A DNA stretch of 64,000 bases from Phorcus lineatus (taxonomy: Eukaryota; Mollusca; Gastropoda; Trochida; Trochidae): contig OV121089.1 in the NCBI GenBank assembly GCA_921293015.1, positions 41,402,520 through 41,466,519 on the forward strand. Direction: 5' to 3'. A model generated the notes under the pieces. It had not been told where the DNA came from. It searched no databases and worked only from the letters and a program-made list of their open reading frames with translations. Shown here in pieces: positions 12,601-24,400 of the stretch (position 1 is the stretch's first letter; each line of letters starts with the position of its first letter). A program made the translations under genes and the position numbers.

Positions 12601-13599
12601 TTCAAGAGTTTTGACAATTTTCTTTTTTTCAGTTGAATCCCCAAGCAAAAGAATTATCGAAATGGATAATATCACCAAGTTAGCAGAAACTTATGATTTG
12701 CAGATCATCTTTGGAGAAGTTCAGGTATAAGTTCATTTCATAATTTAACTATATTTCAAATAACATTTTAACACTTTGTGTCATTTGATTAGATGAAGAA
12801 AAGGAGGGGTGAGGGAACAAACAAATGAAGAAAAATATTTTCTGTTATTCCGAAAATCTTAGCTCCCTATGCCCACTGGTTTTGGAGAAATCATTTGAAG
12901 TTTCATGGATAATGCCTGGCACACCTATGTTAGAGTTGGAGTCAGGACCAAAGTACAACCTTGGATCCTCTAAGTAAAAGGTACTTCCCCATCAAACTTA
13001 GACGAAATGGGTGCAGAAGTTATCATGAAGTCAAAAGTGTGAAAGTTTACAGGCAGAATAAAAATTTCAAAATATTGAATACAGACGCTTGTCCCATCAG
13101 TAGGTCTCCTCTTTACTCGGGTCTGCCCTCAACCCCATTATTGCACAGCTAAGCTAGCCAATCACTAGGACTCCAGCAAAACCCTTTGGCATCGTAAGCT
13201 AGGGGCAAGTAACTCCTGTGTACCATTTATTCACCATAGCTGCCACTAATATTCTCTTTGATTGCGATATGATTGGTCTGCTATGTGACTCGGTTTCGTT
13301 GGCACTAAACTGGTAACAGATTGTGGAGTAATAGGGCCGTTGTCAGTCCTAGTTGAGTGAAAATCCTCTGATGGAACAAGTTTGTATCTCTGTCTAATTG
13401 ATATTTTGAAAGTTTTATTCCTCAATACAAGATCAGGTTTTATATGACTGAGATTGTTACTTTTTTGCAGACCCAGAAAGAAGTGACGTGTCTAGCAGAC
13501 AAAGTCAACAGAATGTGTGAAGTGGCTTCCGGCTTCAAGAGGAACATCTCACCTATGTTGATAGACGCAACACGGAGAGACTTTGAGCAGGATCTGTGA
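9673..13599 (+). CDS. CENPM: Centromere protein M
   Basis: Inner-kinetochore subunit of the constitutive centromere-associated network. In vertebrates it is a small-GTPase-like fold without GTPase activity that binds CENP-I in the CENP-HIKM complex. Exons are 9673-9738, 10946-11025, 11464-11562, 12150-12229, 12633-12724 and 13471-13599 (TGA). All phases close, giving 181 aa, against 180 aa for human CENP-M. Diagnostic stretches are the N-terminal 'LLSPLSKLPNRQECTVL' followed by IVGDEG (first strand and P-loop-like turn), 'SLPLPSENEASRPRIDFI', VDVRFFLGK and IVTGVES, all in the same order as human CENP-M. Start chosen at the first ATG of the only frame that leads into exon 2. A TTAA-flanked MITE fills part of intron 1 and ends 35 bases before exon 2. 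Poly(A) signal AATAAA is at 14270-14275. Confidence 0.9.
10457..10910. mobile_element. TTAA-flanked MITE, copy A
   Basis: A 454-bp unit starting TTAAAGAGCCACTCCGTG and ending in the inverse, CACGGAGTGGCTCTTAA, so terminal inverted repeats of about 16 bp are flanked by TTAA. It is highly similar throughout to copy B at 18208-18684. TTAA targets are used by piggyBac and Kolobok transposases. There is no ORF, so it is non-autonomous. It lies in CENP-M intron 1. Confidence 0.85.
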
Positions 13600-16180
13600 T
13601 GTCTACCGAAACTCTTCCTGGAATGTATCTATTATCACCAACCATGGCGACCTTATGTTATCAAATTACCAACTATTGATTAAATGGACCTCTATGAATG
13701 GATGCTACTGTAGCGCAGATGTCTTGTATGAAGAACTGTCACGCAAATCCTGTTTGAGCAGGATGTGATCGTCATGGAGATATTTTTTTTCTAACAAAGT
13801 ATGCTGATCTTTGTCGCCGTAGCAGTAACGTTAAATCATAGCCATCATCAATCATGCAAAAGTTGTCTTTGTGTTAGATATGTTACAGTCAGTGAATGAT
13901 TTAATTATACAGTGATGTCAAGAATCATTATATTGAAAAAAAAAAGGTTTTTCCTTTTCCATTTGTGAATTTGACACAAAAGAAAACCTGCAGTTCTTTC
14001 CGAAATTCTATTCTCTTCCTCATGGGATAATGGTGTTTCAAACTCATCCAAAGGTGCACTTTTCCTGTCACCTTGTTTCAATGTTTTTAAGTGCATGTTT
14101 TGTTGCTGATTGATGAAGAACAACTCAAAAATGTTTTGCATGGATGAAACGTTTCTTCAGTGTAATAGTAATCATTATTGGGTATCAAACAGGTTGCAAA
14201 TTATTACCCACATGTTAAAGCATAAGTGGTGACATATTTTCAGTATGTGCACATATTGTCACGTCTTGCAATAAAGTTTTAAGTCATAAGAAATCGTTTC
14301 TCGTTTGGCAGTTATCATCATCATCATCATAAAGAAAGTGAATTTCATTTATAACCGCTTTCTTGAAGCCATCTGAGATTCCTTTAAAAGATCACCAATT
14401 ATTTTACCATGTTTCCTTGAATTGGAGCTGTGTCTCAAGTTGATACCAGGTGATAAGATGACTAATAGATACTTCAATCATCAAGACAAAAGTTGTGTTT
14501 CTCTTACCAGAATTAGTCCACCAAAGGGTATAAATATGTTCATGTTCAATTTTGACCAAAACAGAATAGTTTGTCATAGTTTTATACCTACATTTTTGTA
14601 TTCCTTTAAGATTTACCTTGAGAAAGTAAAAATAGAAGCGGGTTTCGAATACACACCAGGGTTCAAGATTGTCTAAAAAAGAAAAAAGACAAATAATTGG
14701 CCAATTCTGAACAGATGAACCTTTTACAATGGTAACTATGTCCTAGTTATCAAGCTTTAAATGGAAACTAAGCCAAAAGAGTGGACAAATTTCTACATGA
14801 GCATCTCTGGGAACAAAACTGACTAGGCAAAGCTGATGAGTCTTCTCATTGATTATTTGTGGATATTCTAAATTTTATTTACATTTATTTATCTTTACTA
14901 GTTCGTAAAATTAAAATCAACCATGTTACGAGGAAAGAAAGTTGTAAGAAATTGACGAGTTGATAAACAAGGACACTAGGGAAATGCAAGTACATAAAAA
15001 CAGTGAAGTAACCGATTGTGGGTTCATTTTTAGCTATTAGAGCGTGGTATACTTAAAATATAGAATATGGTAGTTTGTTGTTGATAAAAAATTCTGATTC
15101 TGATGTCAAAATATTGTTGAATGATTTTACTGTCAATCTATACATTAGAAATAGGCCTTGATAGAAATGCAAACCTGATGAAGCAAAATTGGAACGACAG
15201 TCCGAGAGGAGTGTTAGAATCATATCACATTAATACAAATGACAACATTTTCATTTCAAAAGATAGTTTAATATCACAAGTAACAAATAAATAATACAAA
15301 AATATAACATTTTGATTTCTATTTACACATGAACATGAAATAGTGACGATGAAATGAAAGAAAATGTGCTAGCAAACCTTAAATATATTATTATCCTCAA
15401 ATAATCTAATAACACTTTTCTAATGATTTACAGGCAATGTATCAAGTTTAAACTGACATTAATTAAATAGATGATTGTGGTGTAGAGTAAAGGCCTACAT
15501 TTTCATTATTGATTGCTAATTAAGTCATTGATTACTGAAATAACTATAACTTGTACATGAGTTGCATAAATCAAATCATTTTTGGACGGATTCTGTTGCT
15601 TGAGAGAATAATAATAAAACATTGAATGTAGACAATTGAGGTCAAAAAGTAGTATTTTGGTGAATCAGAAATCATGAATATATCTTAATAGTTTCATTAT
15701 TTGGAAATACTGAATGGGTCCAAATGCGTCAGAGTATAAAGGAGTATCAGCATATGTATTAAAGAAGTTTAAAATGTGCTGACTTTATTATAAAGTTTAT
15801 AGATTCAACATCCACCTAGTTGCTCTTGAGACCCAATCATTTTTTCTTCTGCAAAACAACAAAATGCTATAATTTGAAACCACAAGTGGCAGAATCAACT
15901 CATAAATAAGTTATAAGTCTGATCTTACTAAAAAGACAGATCTTGCTACCAGTTTGCAAACTTTTGACTAAAATAATCAGATCTAGAAAATCTCACTTTT
16001 CTCTGACATGTATCACAACTTCTTCAAACTTCAATTTCAGAAAAACCAAATCATTTGGATGAAATGATTATCGATACATTGATCAGCCAATCAGAATGCA
16101 GTTCATTTTCAGAAATATTTGTCAGAATGGGTCTGTAACTGTTGGGAATTAAATGAAATCCATGCAGGGTCATTACATCA
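13600..16180. other. 3' UTRs and intergenic spacer between convergent CENPM and TMEM17
   Basis: Includes the CENP-M 3' UTR with AATAAA at 14270-14275. For the minus-strand TMEM17 there is a possible poly(A) signal as TTTATT at 15784-15789. The open frames here (13905-14141 -, 14422-14676 +) have no recognisable domains. Confidence 0.5.
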
Positions 16181-19100
16181 TTACATGACATAACCATCCC
16201 GCTTCTCCTGGTAGTAAGGATCTTCAATCTGTTCCAAATCTGCAAACTGCTGCAGGTGAAATTTAGTCACTTGGTAGTTGACCATTATCCTAATTGCAAA
16301 GTAACCGACGATGACCTCAAACAGTACAAACAGGCCTTTAATGATATTCATGGCACGCTCCATGGGAACTAGTTTAGCGTCCTCGTTAAAGTTCATGAGT
16401 AGAATAAGAGGCAGCTGCAGCAGCACCGTGAGGAGCCAGAACCCAGCCAGCTCCGGCACCTGCAACGCAGGAAAAAGTTTACGAGGTTGATTTCTTCCTA
16501 TACCTTTCTTACACTCAATTATATTTTTTACTAATGGACTATGGTGGTGTAGTAGTTACCATGCTGGCCTCTCATGCTCAAGGCCTGGGTTGGAATCCTG
16601 TTGGAGACACCAAAGCTTTGGCAAACCGTGACCTTGGCTTTACAATGAATTAGTCCTTGGGCACTTTGCATTGAGCCAACTCAAATGTACACAAATTATT
16701 GACAATTCCGACTTGTTATGTCTAAGGCTTTCCTCTTCGCCAGGTCTAACCCCAGCCACAGGTATGGCATGTTCTAACACCAACTTAATGCAGACAAAAC
16801 CAATTACATCATAGCGTTTAAAAGAAGGATGGTGCTTATGTTTAACAAATGTATCACAGGAATTACTTGCTCCTTGATACTGATAGTGAATGCTTTTGCC
16901 GGAGGCATTGTGATTGGATAGCTGAGATTACGTGAGAACATGTGCTACAGTTGGATGCGGTCAGACCAATTGGAAAGGAAAGCCATAGACATAACAAGTG
17001 CGCATCTCAATATAGTCAATATATTGAAATTTTATTCATTGTCATGGTCGATTTTAATCAGACTGTGGAGCTGCACATGACATGAAATGGCTGCCACAAA
17101 AGCTCCTCGGTAATAACGTAAAGCCAATGCCAGTCCTGACACTGTATATCAAGCTTGAAAATTGTCATTGTTCGTATTCAAATCAGAACACATAACCATT
17201 TAAACATATCTAATTATCTTTACAGAATCAGTAAAATAAATGTAATGTCATTTAATTTGAAAAATATCACATGTATATCACCTTCGTGTTGATTAACATA
17301 TACCTGAATAAAAAATCATGTTCATTATTATTGTTGATTCTGCATTTTGACAATTATTTACACTTGTCACGCCCTGCAGGATAACCTTCACCCATTGTAC
17401 CAATTCAAATTCTGTTCCCTCTCAAACATAACATATTTGTTGTTACTGCCAGAAAAGGCTCTTTGGTCACTTTTGCATCTGACCCTTTTATAAACTACTT
17501 CGAAGATTTTTTTCATGAAGATTCACAAATTCGAAGTCAATGTTGGGTTTCATTGGTTTAACTTAATTTTTTAACATCTTCTTTTCACTCAAGTAAATAT
17601 TTTTATGGGGCGTATTGAGAAATAATAATCCTTAACAAGTTACCACATAATGAAAGGGAGACTACTCACGCGCTCCATGAGGTTGCCCACATATCCGAGA
17701 TACAAACGGACGATCTCTATGATGCTGTAGGCAATGAACACGGCTGTCACAATGATCTGGTACAACATCCCAAGGTACTCAAACTGTAAAAAATATAGGA
17801 CAAAAGAAAATTAAGGGGAAGTTAAACAATACGACCAAACATTAAGTTGAACAATATTAAGATCATAACAGGATTCCATTCCCCTGGGTCGTGATTAAAA
17901 ACCAAATGCGTTGTCAATTGCCAAAGGGAGTTTAGCGCAGCTGACTCAATATTTCAGACATTAGTGGTGTCACTGCAAAACAACATAAAACACTTACTAT
18001 GACACAATACATTTAAACATTTCAAAAGAAGTTAAAACAATTAACCTTTGCTTGAATGATGACAGCTGTTGTGATCATCCAGAGTGGTGAGTAGCACGCA
18101 TTGAAGAAGAGAGCCATCTGTAGAGGCAGGTTTGTGACATATTCGTTACCTGCAACAACAATTAAACATGCTACATATGGCATATGGACAACTGTGGGTG
18201 ATAGATGTTAAAGAGCCACTCCGTGATTTTCATAACATATTATTTACCTTTGATATGAACCTAAATATCATATGTGGCGATATAAAATCAAAACATCTTA
18301 ACTTTTCATGTCCAAGAGACATATATATCACAAATATTGGTTTTCCATGAAAATCTAAAAACAGCCTTATTAATGCACAGAGGTGTAGATATCACGTCCA
18401 ATATACATCGATACTAGTTATATAACCTAACGAACACTATCAACTCCTAACTGCCCTCCTGGCTGTTTAAGATAAGTCTCCAAAATGACGTTTGAGTATT
18501 TGACGCGCGCCACTGTCCAGTTTTCGATCATAATTGCGACGTTCCACCTTCACATTGTCACTGTACGAAACAAATTAGCTGTAAAATGTGTCTTTTTGGT
18601 AACAGTTGATACTTCGCGATCAAATGACACCACTGATTAAGTTTGGCATGTATGACTTCAACAACTTACAGAGTGGCTCTTTAAAGTGACACAATGTGAG
18701 GTGATTTGGGGTTTAACACCACTTTCAAGAGTATTTCACTTATATCACGGCTGGTAGTATTATTGCAGGGAGAAAGCCAGCAACACCATCATTGTGGTGA
18801 AACCTGCAAGCATAGGCTGGAAAACAACTTCTACCTGCTTATTGTCACTATACTGAACTGGAAAGCTTTAAAATGACAATTTTCAGAAACAACCACAAAC
18901 TCTCAATGAATAAAAACACCATATATGGAGTTTGACATATTTGACTCAGTGTTGCATTAAGGCTGTCTGTTTTGGCAACATATAACAAGTATGCCAAGTG
19001 CCGAGTCCTGATAACTGCTATTCTATAACAATAAAGACTTGGAATGCCGTCTAAATTTTGAGCAACTTGACACAATTAATGCCCCATTATTTTATGAGAC

Positions 19101-20298
19101 GTGAAGCTGTCTAATTAGTTCATAGACTTCATGCCATCTTAATAAAACAAGGACTTTTAGACGGTATGCTGTCTTTCATTTGCAAGGCAGAGAGCCATAA
19201 CATACCTGACCACTAAGATAAAGAAAAATGCAAGCGTTATGTCTCTGAATGGAGGTTTAGCAGCTGTTACTGCATGCCAATTAGCAGAAGGTGAGGTGAG
19301 TTGGGGTGTATATCGCAGCTGTTAATAGTAATGCAGGAAAAAGGCTGCAACACCATATATTGTGGCTATGCATTGCGTTGAATCCCTGTGGGCATCGGCT
19401 GGAACTAGCGAAATTCAGCATAGCATTGCACCCAAACCTTACTGCGTGTAAAAACAGTTCTCTACTGCAGACAAAGTTGCCGAGCCCCTGGTGGTATTCG
19501 AACCACGGACCTCTTCATCCGAAGTTGAAAGCGCTAACCACTGCGCTTTTCCGCCCTGCCAACTAGCAGAAAGTCTTGTAACTATTATAACTAGTGGCAA
19601 GTGAACAAGTCTGACAAGCCTACCTTACATGACCTCTTAGTCTATCAGCAGGATAAAACACAAAGAGATATGATTCAGATTCCTCTTTGGTTTAAATGGA
19701 TTGAAACTGTTTTTTTTAGATATGTGTTACAAATTTAAAGTGTTTGCCTTGAAGAAATTATTACAATATTTTTCTATTCTATTTAAGTAATATTGAATTG
19801 AATTGCCAATCAAAAGAGTCTGTGAATAGTACAAGGTACATGCAAAAAGAGTAGGCCATGATACTTATGAAATTTTATTTTTGGCTGTTCTTGAATGATT
19901 TTTAGACTAGGTTTGTAAGCCCCTCATCTGTAACTCTGGTAAATTGACTTAACTGTGCAAATAAACTGTGCATAAATAGATAGTACGAAATGAACACATT
20001 CCTTTTATCTGGGCCCCTGCATTCGTATCACAATAAAGACAACACATCTTTGATAAAAGGAAAGTATGATTTCAGTTGAAATTGAAACTGACATCGACTG
20101 TTGTCATCGCGAAAATAGGAAACATTGCAACATGATTTAAAAACTTCAATAATTGTAATACATCTACATGGCACACACGTTTTTACCTGGTTTTATAATT
20201 TGCTGTCTTTGCGGGTCTCTTGCGTTTTTACTGACAGGAAATAAAACGTCAGTGACATTTGTCATAGTCCGCCGAAATGTTGCATCCATGCGATCCAT
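16181..20298 (-). CDS. TMEM17: Transmembrane protein 17 (ciliary transition zone)
   Basis: TMEM17 belongs to the MKS/B9 (tectonic-like) module of the ciliary transition zone, which gates membrane-protein entry to the cilium. Minus-strand exons are 20298-20187, 18149-18046, 17783-17670 and 16459-16181 (stop TAA). Phases close to 202 aa (human 198 aa). Four hydrophobic segments are visible: one in exon 2 (around 'FFNACYSPLWMITTAVII'), one in exon 3 (IVTAVFIAYSIIEIVRLY) and two in exon 4. The family signature 'VPELAGFWLLTVLLQLPLIL' opens exon 4 and is almost identical to vertebrate TMEM17; 'RLYLGYVGNL' in exon 3 is also conserved. The last 40 residues are polar and cytosolic. Intron 1 holds MITE copy B and a tRNA-derived SINE; intron 3 holds another SINE. 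The start lies about 230 bases from the likely first exon of the divergent SPAG5-like gene. Confidence 0.93.
16540..17000. repeat. tRNA-derived SINE and inverted partner in TMEM17 intron 3
   Basis: On the plus strand, 16548-16615 resembles a tRNA: an A-box-like 'ggtgtagtagttaccatgc', an anticodon-like loop and a B-box-like GGTTGGAATCC (one change from GGTTCGAATCC). Downstream, 'acttgttatgtctaaggctt' near 16710 recurs inverted near 16980, and the similarity extends inward with divergence. This implies two oppositely oriented copies of the SINE body. Confidence 0.55.
18208..18684. mobile_element. TTAA-flanked MITE, copy B
   Basis: A 477-bp relative of the element at 10457-10910, with the same TTAAAGAGCCACTCCGTG end and TTAA boundaries. 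It has an extra ~25-base stretch near 18545-18570 ('ccaccttcacattgtcactg' region) missing from copy A. It lies in TMEM17 intron 1. Confidence 0.85.
18698..18835. repeat. SINE body fragment
   Basis: Contains 'gaggtgatttggggtttaac' followed by 'gagtatttcacttatatcac' and 'ttgcagggagaaagccagca'. I recognise this as the body of a common molluscan tRNA-derived SINE. A related body appears at 19284-19430. Confidence 0.5.
19284..19565 (-). repeat. tRNA-derived SINE (minus orientation)
   Basis: Read on the minus strand, the head has an A box ('agcgcagtggttagcgc') and a B box (GGTTCGAAT), about 30 bases apart as in a tRNA. The body resembles 18698-18835. It is a retroposed element in TMEM17 intron 1, not a working tRNA, because the acceptor stem does not pair well. 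Confidence 0.65.
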
Positions 20299-20525
20299 TT
20301 TGGCATGTCCCGCTGAAAGTCACGTGATGTAAACAAGCACAAACTTGCAAAACCGTACAAAAGCGCAATTAAAATTGATGTCTTTTCTGCCAATGACATT
20401 TTTTAAATTTAATATGGTCTCAACCGCTTCACCAAATTTGAATAAAGCTAATAAAAAATATACACTGATCTCGTAATTAACGAGAAGGATTTTCAACCAA
20501 TCACAACGCTGTGTACATTTTTCGA
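20299..20525. promoter_or_regulatory. Putative bidirectional promoter of TMEM17 and the SPAG5-like gene
   Basis: This short gap separates the TMEM17 start (minus) from the likely 5' exon of the SPAG5-like gene (plus, about 20526-20556 with donor GTACGC). It contains a CACGTGA E-box near 20322 and a CCAAT box near 20496. No TATA box is obvious. Promoter function is inferred from the head-to-head layout. Confidence 0.45.
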
Positions 20526-21472
20526 ATGGCTGCCGTCTTCGAAGAAGGATTGAAAGGTACGCGTTGTTTTTATGAAGTTTGTTAGATCAGTCAGAGGAAA
20601 ACAAAAAGATCTGTACTGCAGTACTGTAGTGTCATTTTTCAAAGATTAAAACAGAAATATCACAATTTATCAATCGTGAAGACATCAATTTGAACTGACA
20701 CATAAGCAGTCAATCAACCCAACAATAATCAAAACAAGGTAGTAGACTCTACTTCAATCCATGTGTTAGTTAAACAATTTGTTGAAATAATGCTAGTTTA
20801 GATAAACCAAAATTCACATTATGTGCAATGATTCAGAATGCCCAATCGAAGTTTCCAGTCCAAAGCCTCTATTTTCTGGGGTTATAGCAAAAACGGCACC
20901 AAATTTGTTTGCCAAAACAGCATCGGAGGTATAAGGCAAAAACAGGAATAAATATAGGAATTGCTATCTGTTTAAAAACATGACGTCAAAAACCATGTGT
21001 CATTTTCCAGTGGTAGGCAGATGCAATGTCATATTACAGTAACATAGCAAAAAACTGATCACTGAAACCCCATCAATAATTCAATATGCCCATTATTTTT
21101 TTTAAAAACCAACAATTCACAGGCTGAATAGGTTGACAATCTTTCATTTTGACATGACATGTTTATGTACATTAAAGTTCCATTGAGTGAAAAAAATTCA
21201 ATGATGTGTGTCATGGACAATGTTGTATGCAAATATTCAAACCATGGAATATCAAATGACCAATTTTGGCAGTATGTTTGCAGCATTCAAACTTTTTATG
21301 GATAGCTTTAAAAACATAACATGATCTAAGTTACAATGATAGCATGAATCTTTTACTTTTATTCAAGGTTTTGTAGATTGAAAACCATTTTCTATTTTCC
21401 AATTATTTACCAATTAAAGTTTCATTTTTATTTCAGAATGTGTTCTGCAGTTTCATAACAATTTACAGCAAA

Positions 21473-24400
21473 ATGGAACGTTTATCTAATGTTTCCAGTG
21501 ATAAGGAAAATTCCAAGACTGGAAAGGTGAGTTATTCAATAATATGTTTTAAAATTTGAATTTACTTTTTTAAAAGTCTTGTAATCTATTTCTTATTTAT
21601 TTTATATATAAAATCTGAAGGTTAAACCTTCTGTTTTTTTAGTTAATTTATTGTAGGGAAATGGAAACTTGTGATTTGTGATAGGTCATTGGTAACTCTT
21701 GATCCTTCATTTTTAAGGCTTTGAGAGAGGCTACTGACAGTCCCTTCAGCTCTGCTCGCACCCCACTTAGTGATGTCAGAAACAAGCTACCTCAAGACAA
21801 CTATGTCTTCAACATCCGTAAGACACTCTATGGAACCCCAGCTAGCTCCAAGAGGAAAACTCCACGGTAAGATTTGATTTTTTTGAAAATTGCTTGCCTC
21901 TTTTTGATGAAGGATTAATGGTTTACACCCTTAGTAGTTGAACTATGTGTTTCTGCTTTCAGTTCGTTGAACTGAACAGGATAGTTTAATTTTAGTTTAA
22001 ACCAATTACCATATTATATATATCTTCAACATCTTAAAAATTATATATCTAGATTTTCAGTTTCTGGCTCATCAGGCCTGTTGTGCTAATGTGTTTGGTC
22101 TGTAAGATTTGCACTTTTGCAAGGTTTTTTCAAGAACCACTGACTCTTGAGAATGATAACAGTCATAGGGGTCGCGCTGTAAAATCTCGTTTTTTCTCTT
22201 CTGTCTTTTAAGATATGTTTGTCAAAAGCCCAGATTTGGAATTGACTTTTCCCAACTCAAGTAATTGTGTTTATTTACATTTGAGAATTGAAATATTACG
22301 TGTTATGTTAGGAAATTGTTTATGTGTCTAGAATCTCATTATTTCTTTCATTTGCTGCAAGCCAGGCCTTCAAACTATATTTCATGTTATGTTCAACATA
22401 AACAGGATATTGATTAAATCATTTTTTCCTCATGCAGGAGTGTTGGAAAGTGCATTCAAAGCAAACCAGGTTCAAGGGAAACAACTCCTAAGAGAAATGT
22501 AGCCGTGAAGACTTCGTCTCGAAGAAAAAGTGGTTTTAGCGACAAAAAGCAAAAAGTGGTACGTTTAAATGGTTACAATTAATTGTGTAATATTTGATCA
22601 CTCCAATACCAAAAACACATTTTGGGGGAAAAGTTATGTAATAAGGACTCTTCAATATGTTTTGCATCACAACACTTTACAAAATATGTACATATTTCCT
22701 TATTTAAGAAAAACCAAGCATAATCTAAACATAAAGACTCAAGTTAATGTTAAGTAAATCTTGTTTTTAGGTAAGATTCAACCTTAAGGAAGAGGTTTAT
22801 AGCAGTCCACCCTCAGAAATCCAGGATGGAGATCAGGCTAACAATGGTTGTCATGACGAGGAGGAGAAGTTGGACAAGGAAATTGAGGGTTTCATCAGCT
22901 CCATCATCAAACTGACTGTGGAGGAACTACAACAGGAGAATCCGGTAAAAAAATAATTCCCAGACTTTTGTAAGAAGGTTCTTTACATATTATATGTTAG
23001 TCTCCAAGGGTATATTGCTGTGGCTGGGCCAGAAATTTTAGAAGGGGGGTTGATGTTTGGGGGTCGTAGTTTAAAAAAATCCTGTGGGTAGGGGTTTGGA
23101 CATTTGAACCCCCATCATCACTGCCTCCGACACCCCATTATTCCACCACTGTACTTAGACGTATTTTGAAGTGCATTAGTTCTTTGATTTCAATGATTGG
23201 ATATAAGAGGATAATGTTAACTAGCTTGATGTTTTTATGTTACAGAAATATCCTTCCGTTGTAATCATCCCACCAACACCTAGCCCAGGCGTTGTTCCCC
23301 ATGAAGATACACCCAACACTGCAGAAGACATTGCTAAAGAGTTCAACATTGACTTCAAAGAGACGAGAATTATGACAGCAAACAATGTCACCTTTTCGTC
23401 CCCTGAGTGTACAGTGAACGAGGCTACTTCCCCTGTTGACAATGACAACAATTCAACACATAAATGTTCAAGTCCAGTTGGAATAAAATCATTAAACTCC
23501 CCCAATGCCAAAGACCTTAAGTCAATTCCATCCAAATTGAAATCGGTTGTCACACCTACCAAAAATATGTGCATGAAACGCAAGACAGTTCAGTGTAGAT
23601 CCACAACATCTTCAACAGGTCTGAGTGCCAGTATAGTGTCATCACCGATTTCACTTAACAGTGCTAAACTTGACAATATTCCAGAGGTTGTGGACAAACC
23701 ATCAAGCACCCAGTCAACAGAGATCAGCACAGAATCAAACTTTGCTGTGGCTGATGATGTACAGTCAAGTGTTGACCAAGAGTTATTTTCAAGTAACCAA
23801 CAGATATCAACAGATCCCAGCATCAAACTTAACCCAGAGAGAGTTACAGACAAACAATGTTCATTGGAAGCTCAGGAAAATTCAACTGAAATAAAAACAT
23901 GCCAGCAAATAATGATGGCAGATTCCTCAATGAATACTGACCCTTGTACACCTCAGAAAACTGAGCAAATCGTTCAAGTTAATCCAGATGTGACCTCAAC
24001 AGCTTGTTCACCGTTCCAACTTGCCCTTACACAGGAGACATGTGATATTTCCATGGTAACAGAGAATCCTGAACTTGTCAGTCAGGGCATCACAGCTAAA
24101 CCTCAGTGTGAAGATAAAATGACTTGGACAGATATGTCAACCAAAAAGACTTCAGAAACATCAATGACTCCTGTTAAAGCATTGTCCAAAAATGGCAAAA
24201 GGTAAATTATAAGCTCGTCACAAATATCAACCAAATTCATACATTGAGGATTTGAATATGTAAATTATGACCTTTTAACAAATATTTTAAAAGATGTATT
24301 AGTCTTTTCTGTTTTGATTTTTCTCTTTTCACAAAAAATGTAGGAATACACTTAGATGTCACTGAGAAAACGAAAGTACCAGTATAAAAGAATTATCCCT

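Noticed and set aside
20526..20556. ATG at 20526 as the start of the SPAG5-like protein
   Set aside because: Spliced to 21437 its frame meets a stop soon after. The ATG at 21473 is in the frame that continues through all later exons, so this exon is at most 5' UTR with a short upstream frame.
23221..23853. Minus-strand frames of 120 and 87 aa opposite SPAG5 exon 5
   Set aside because: Shadows of the long, low-complexity exon 5 on the plus strand.
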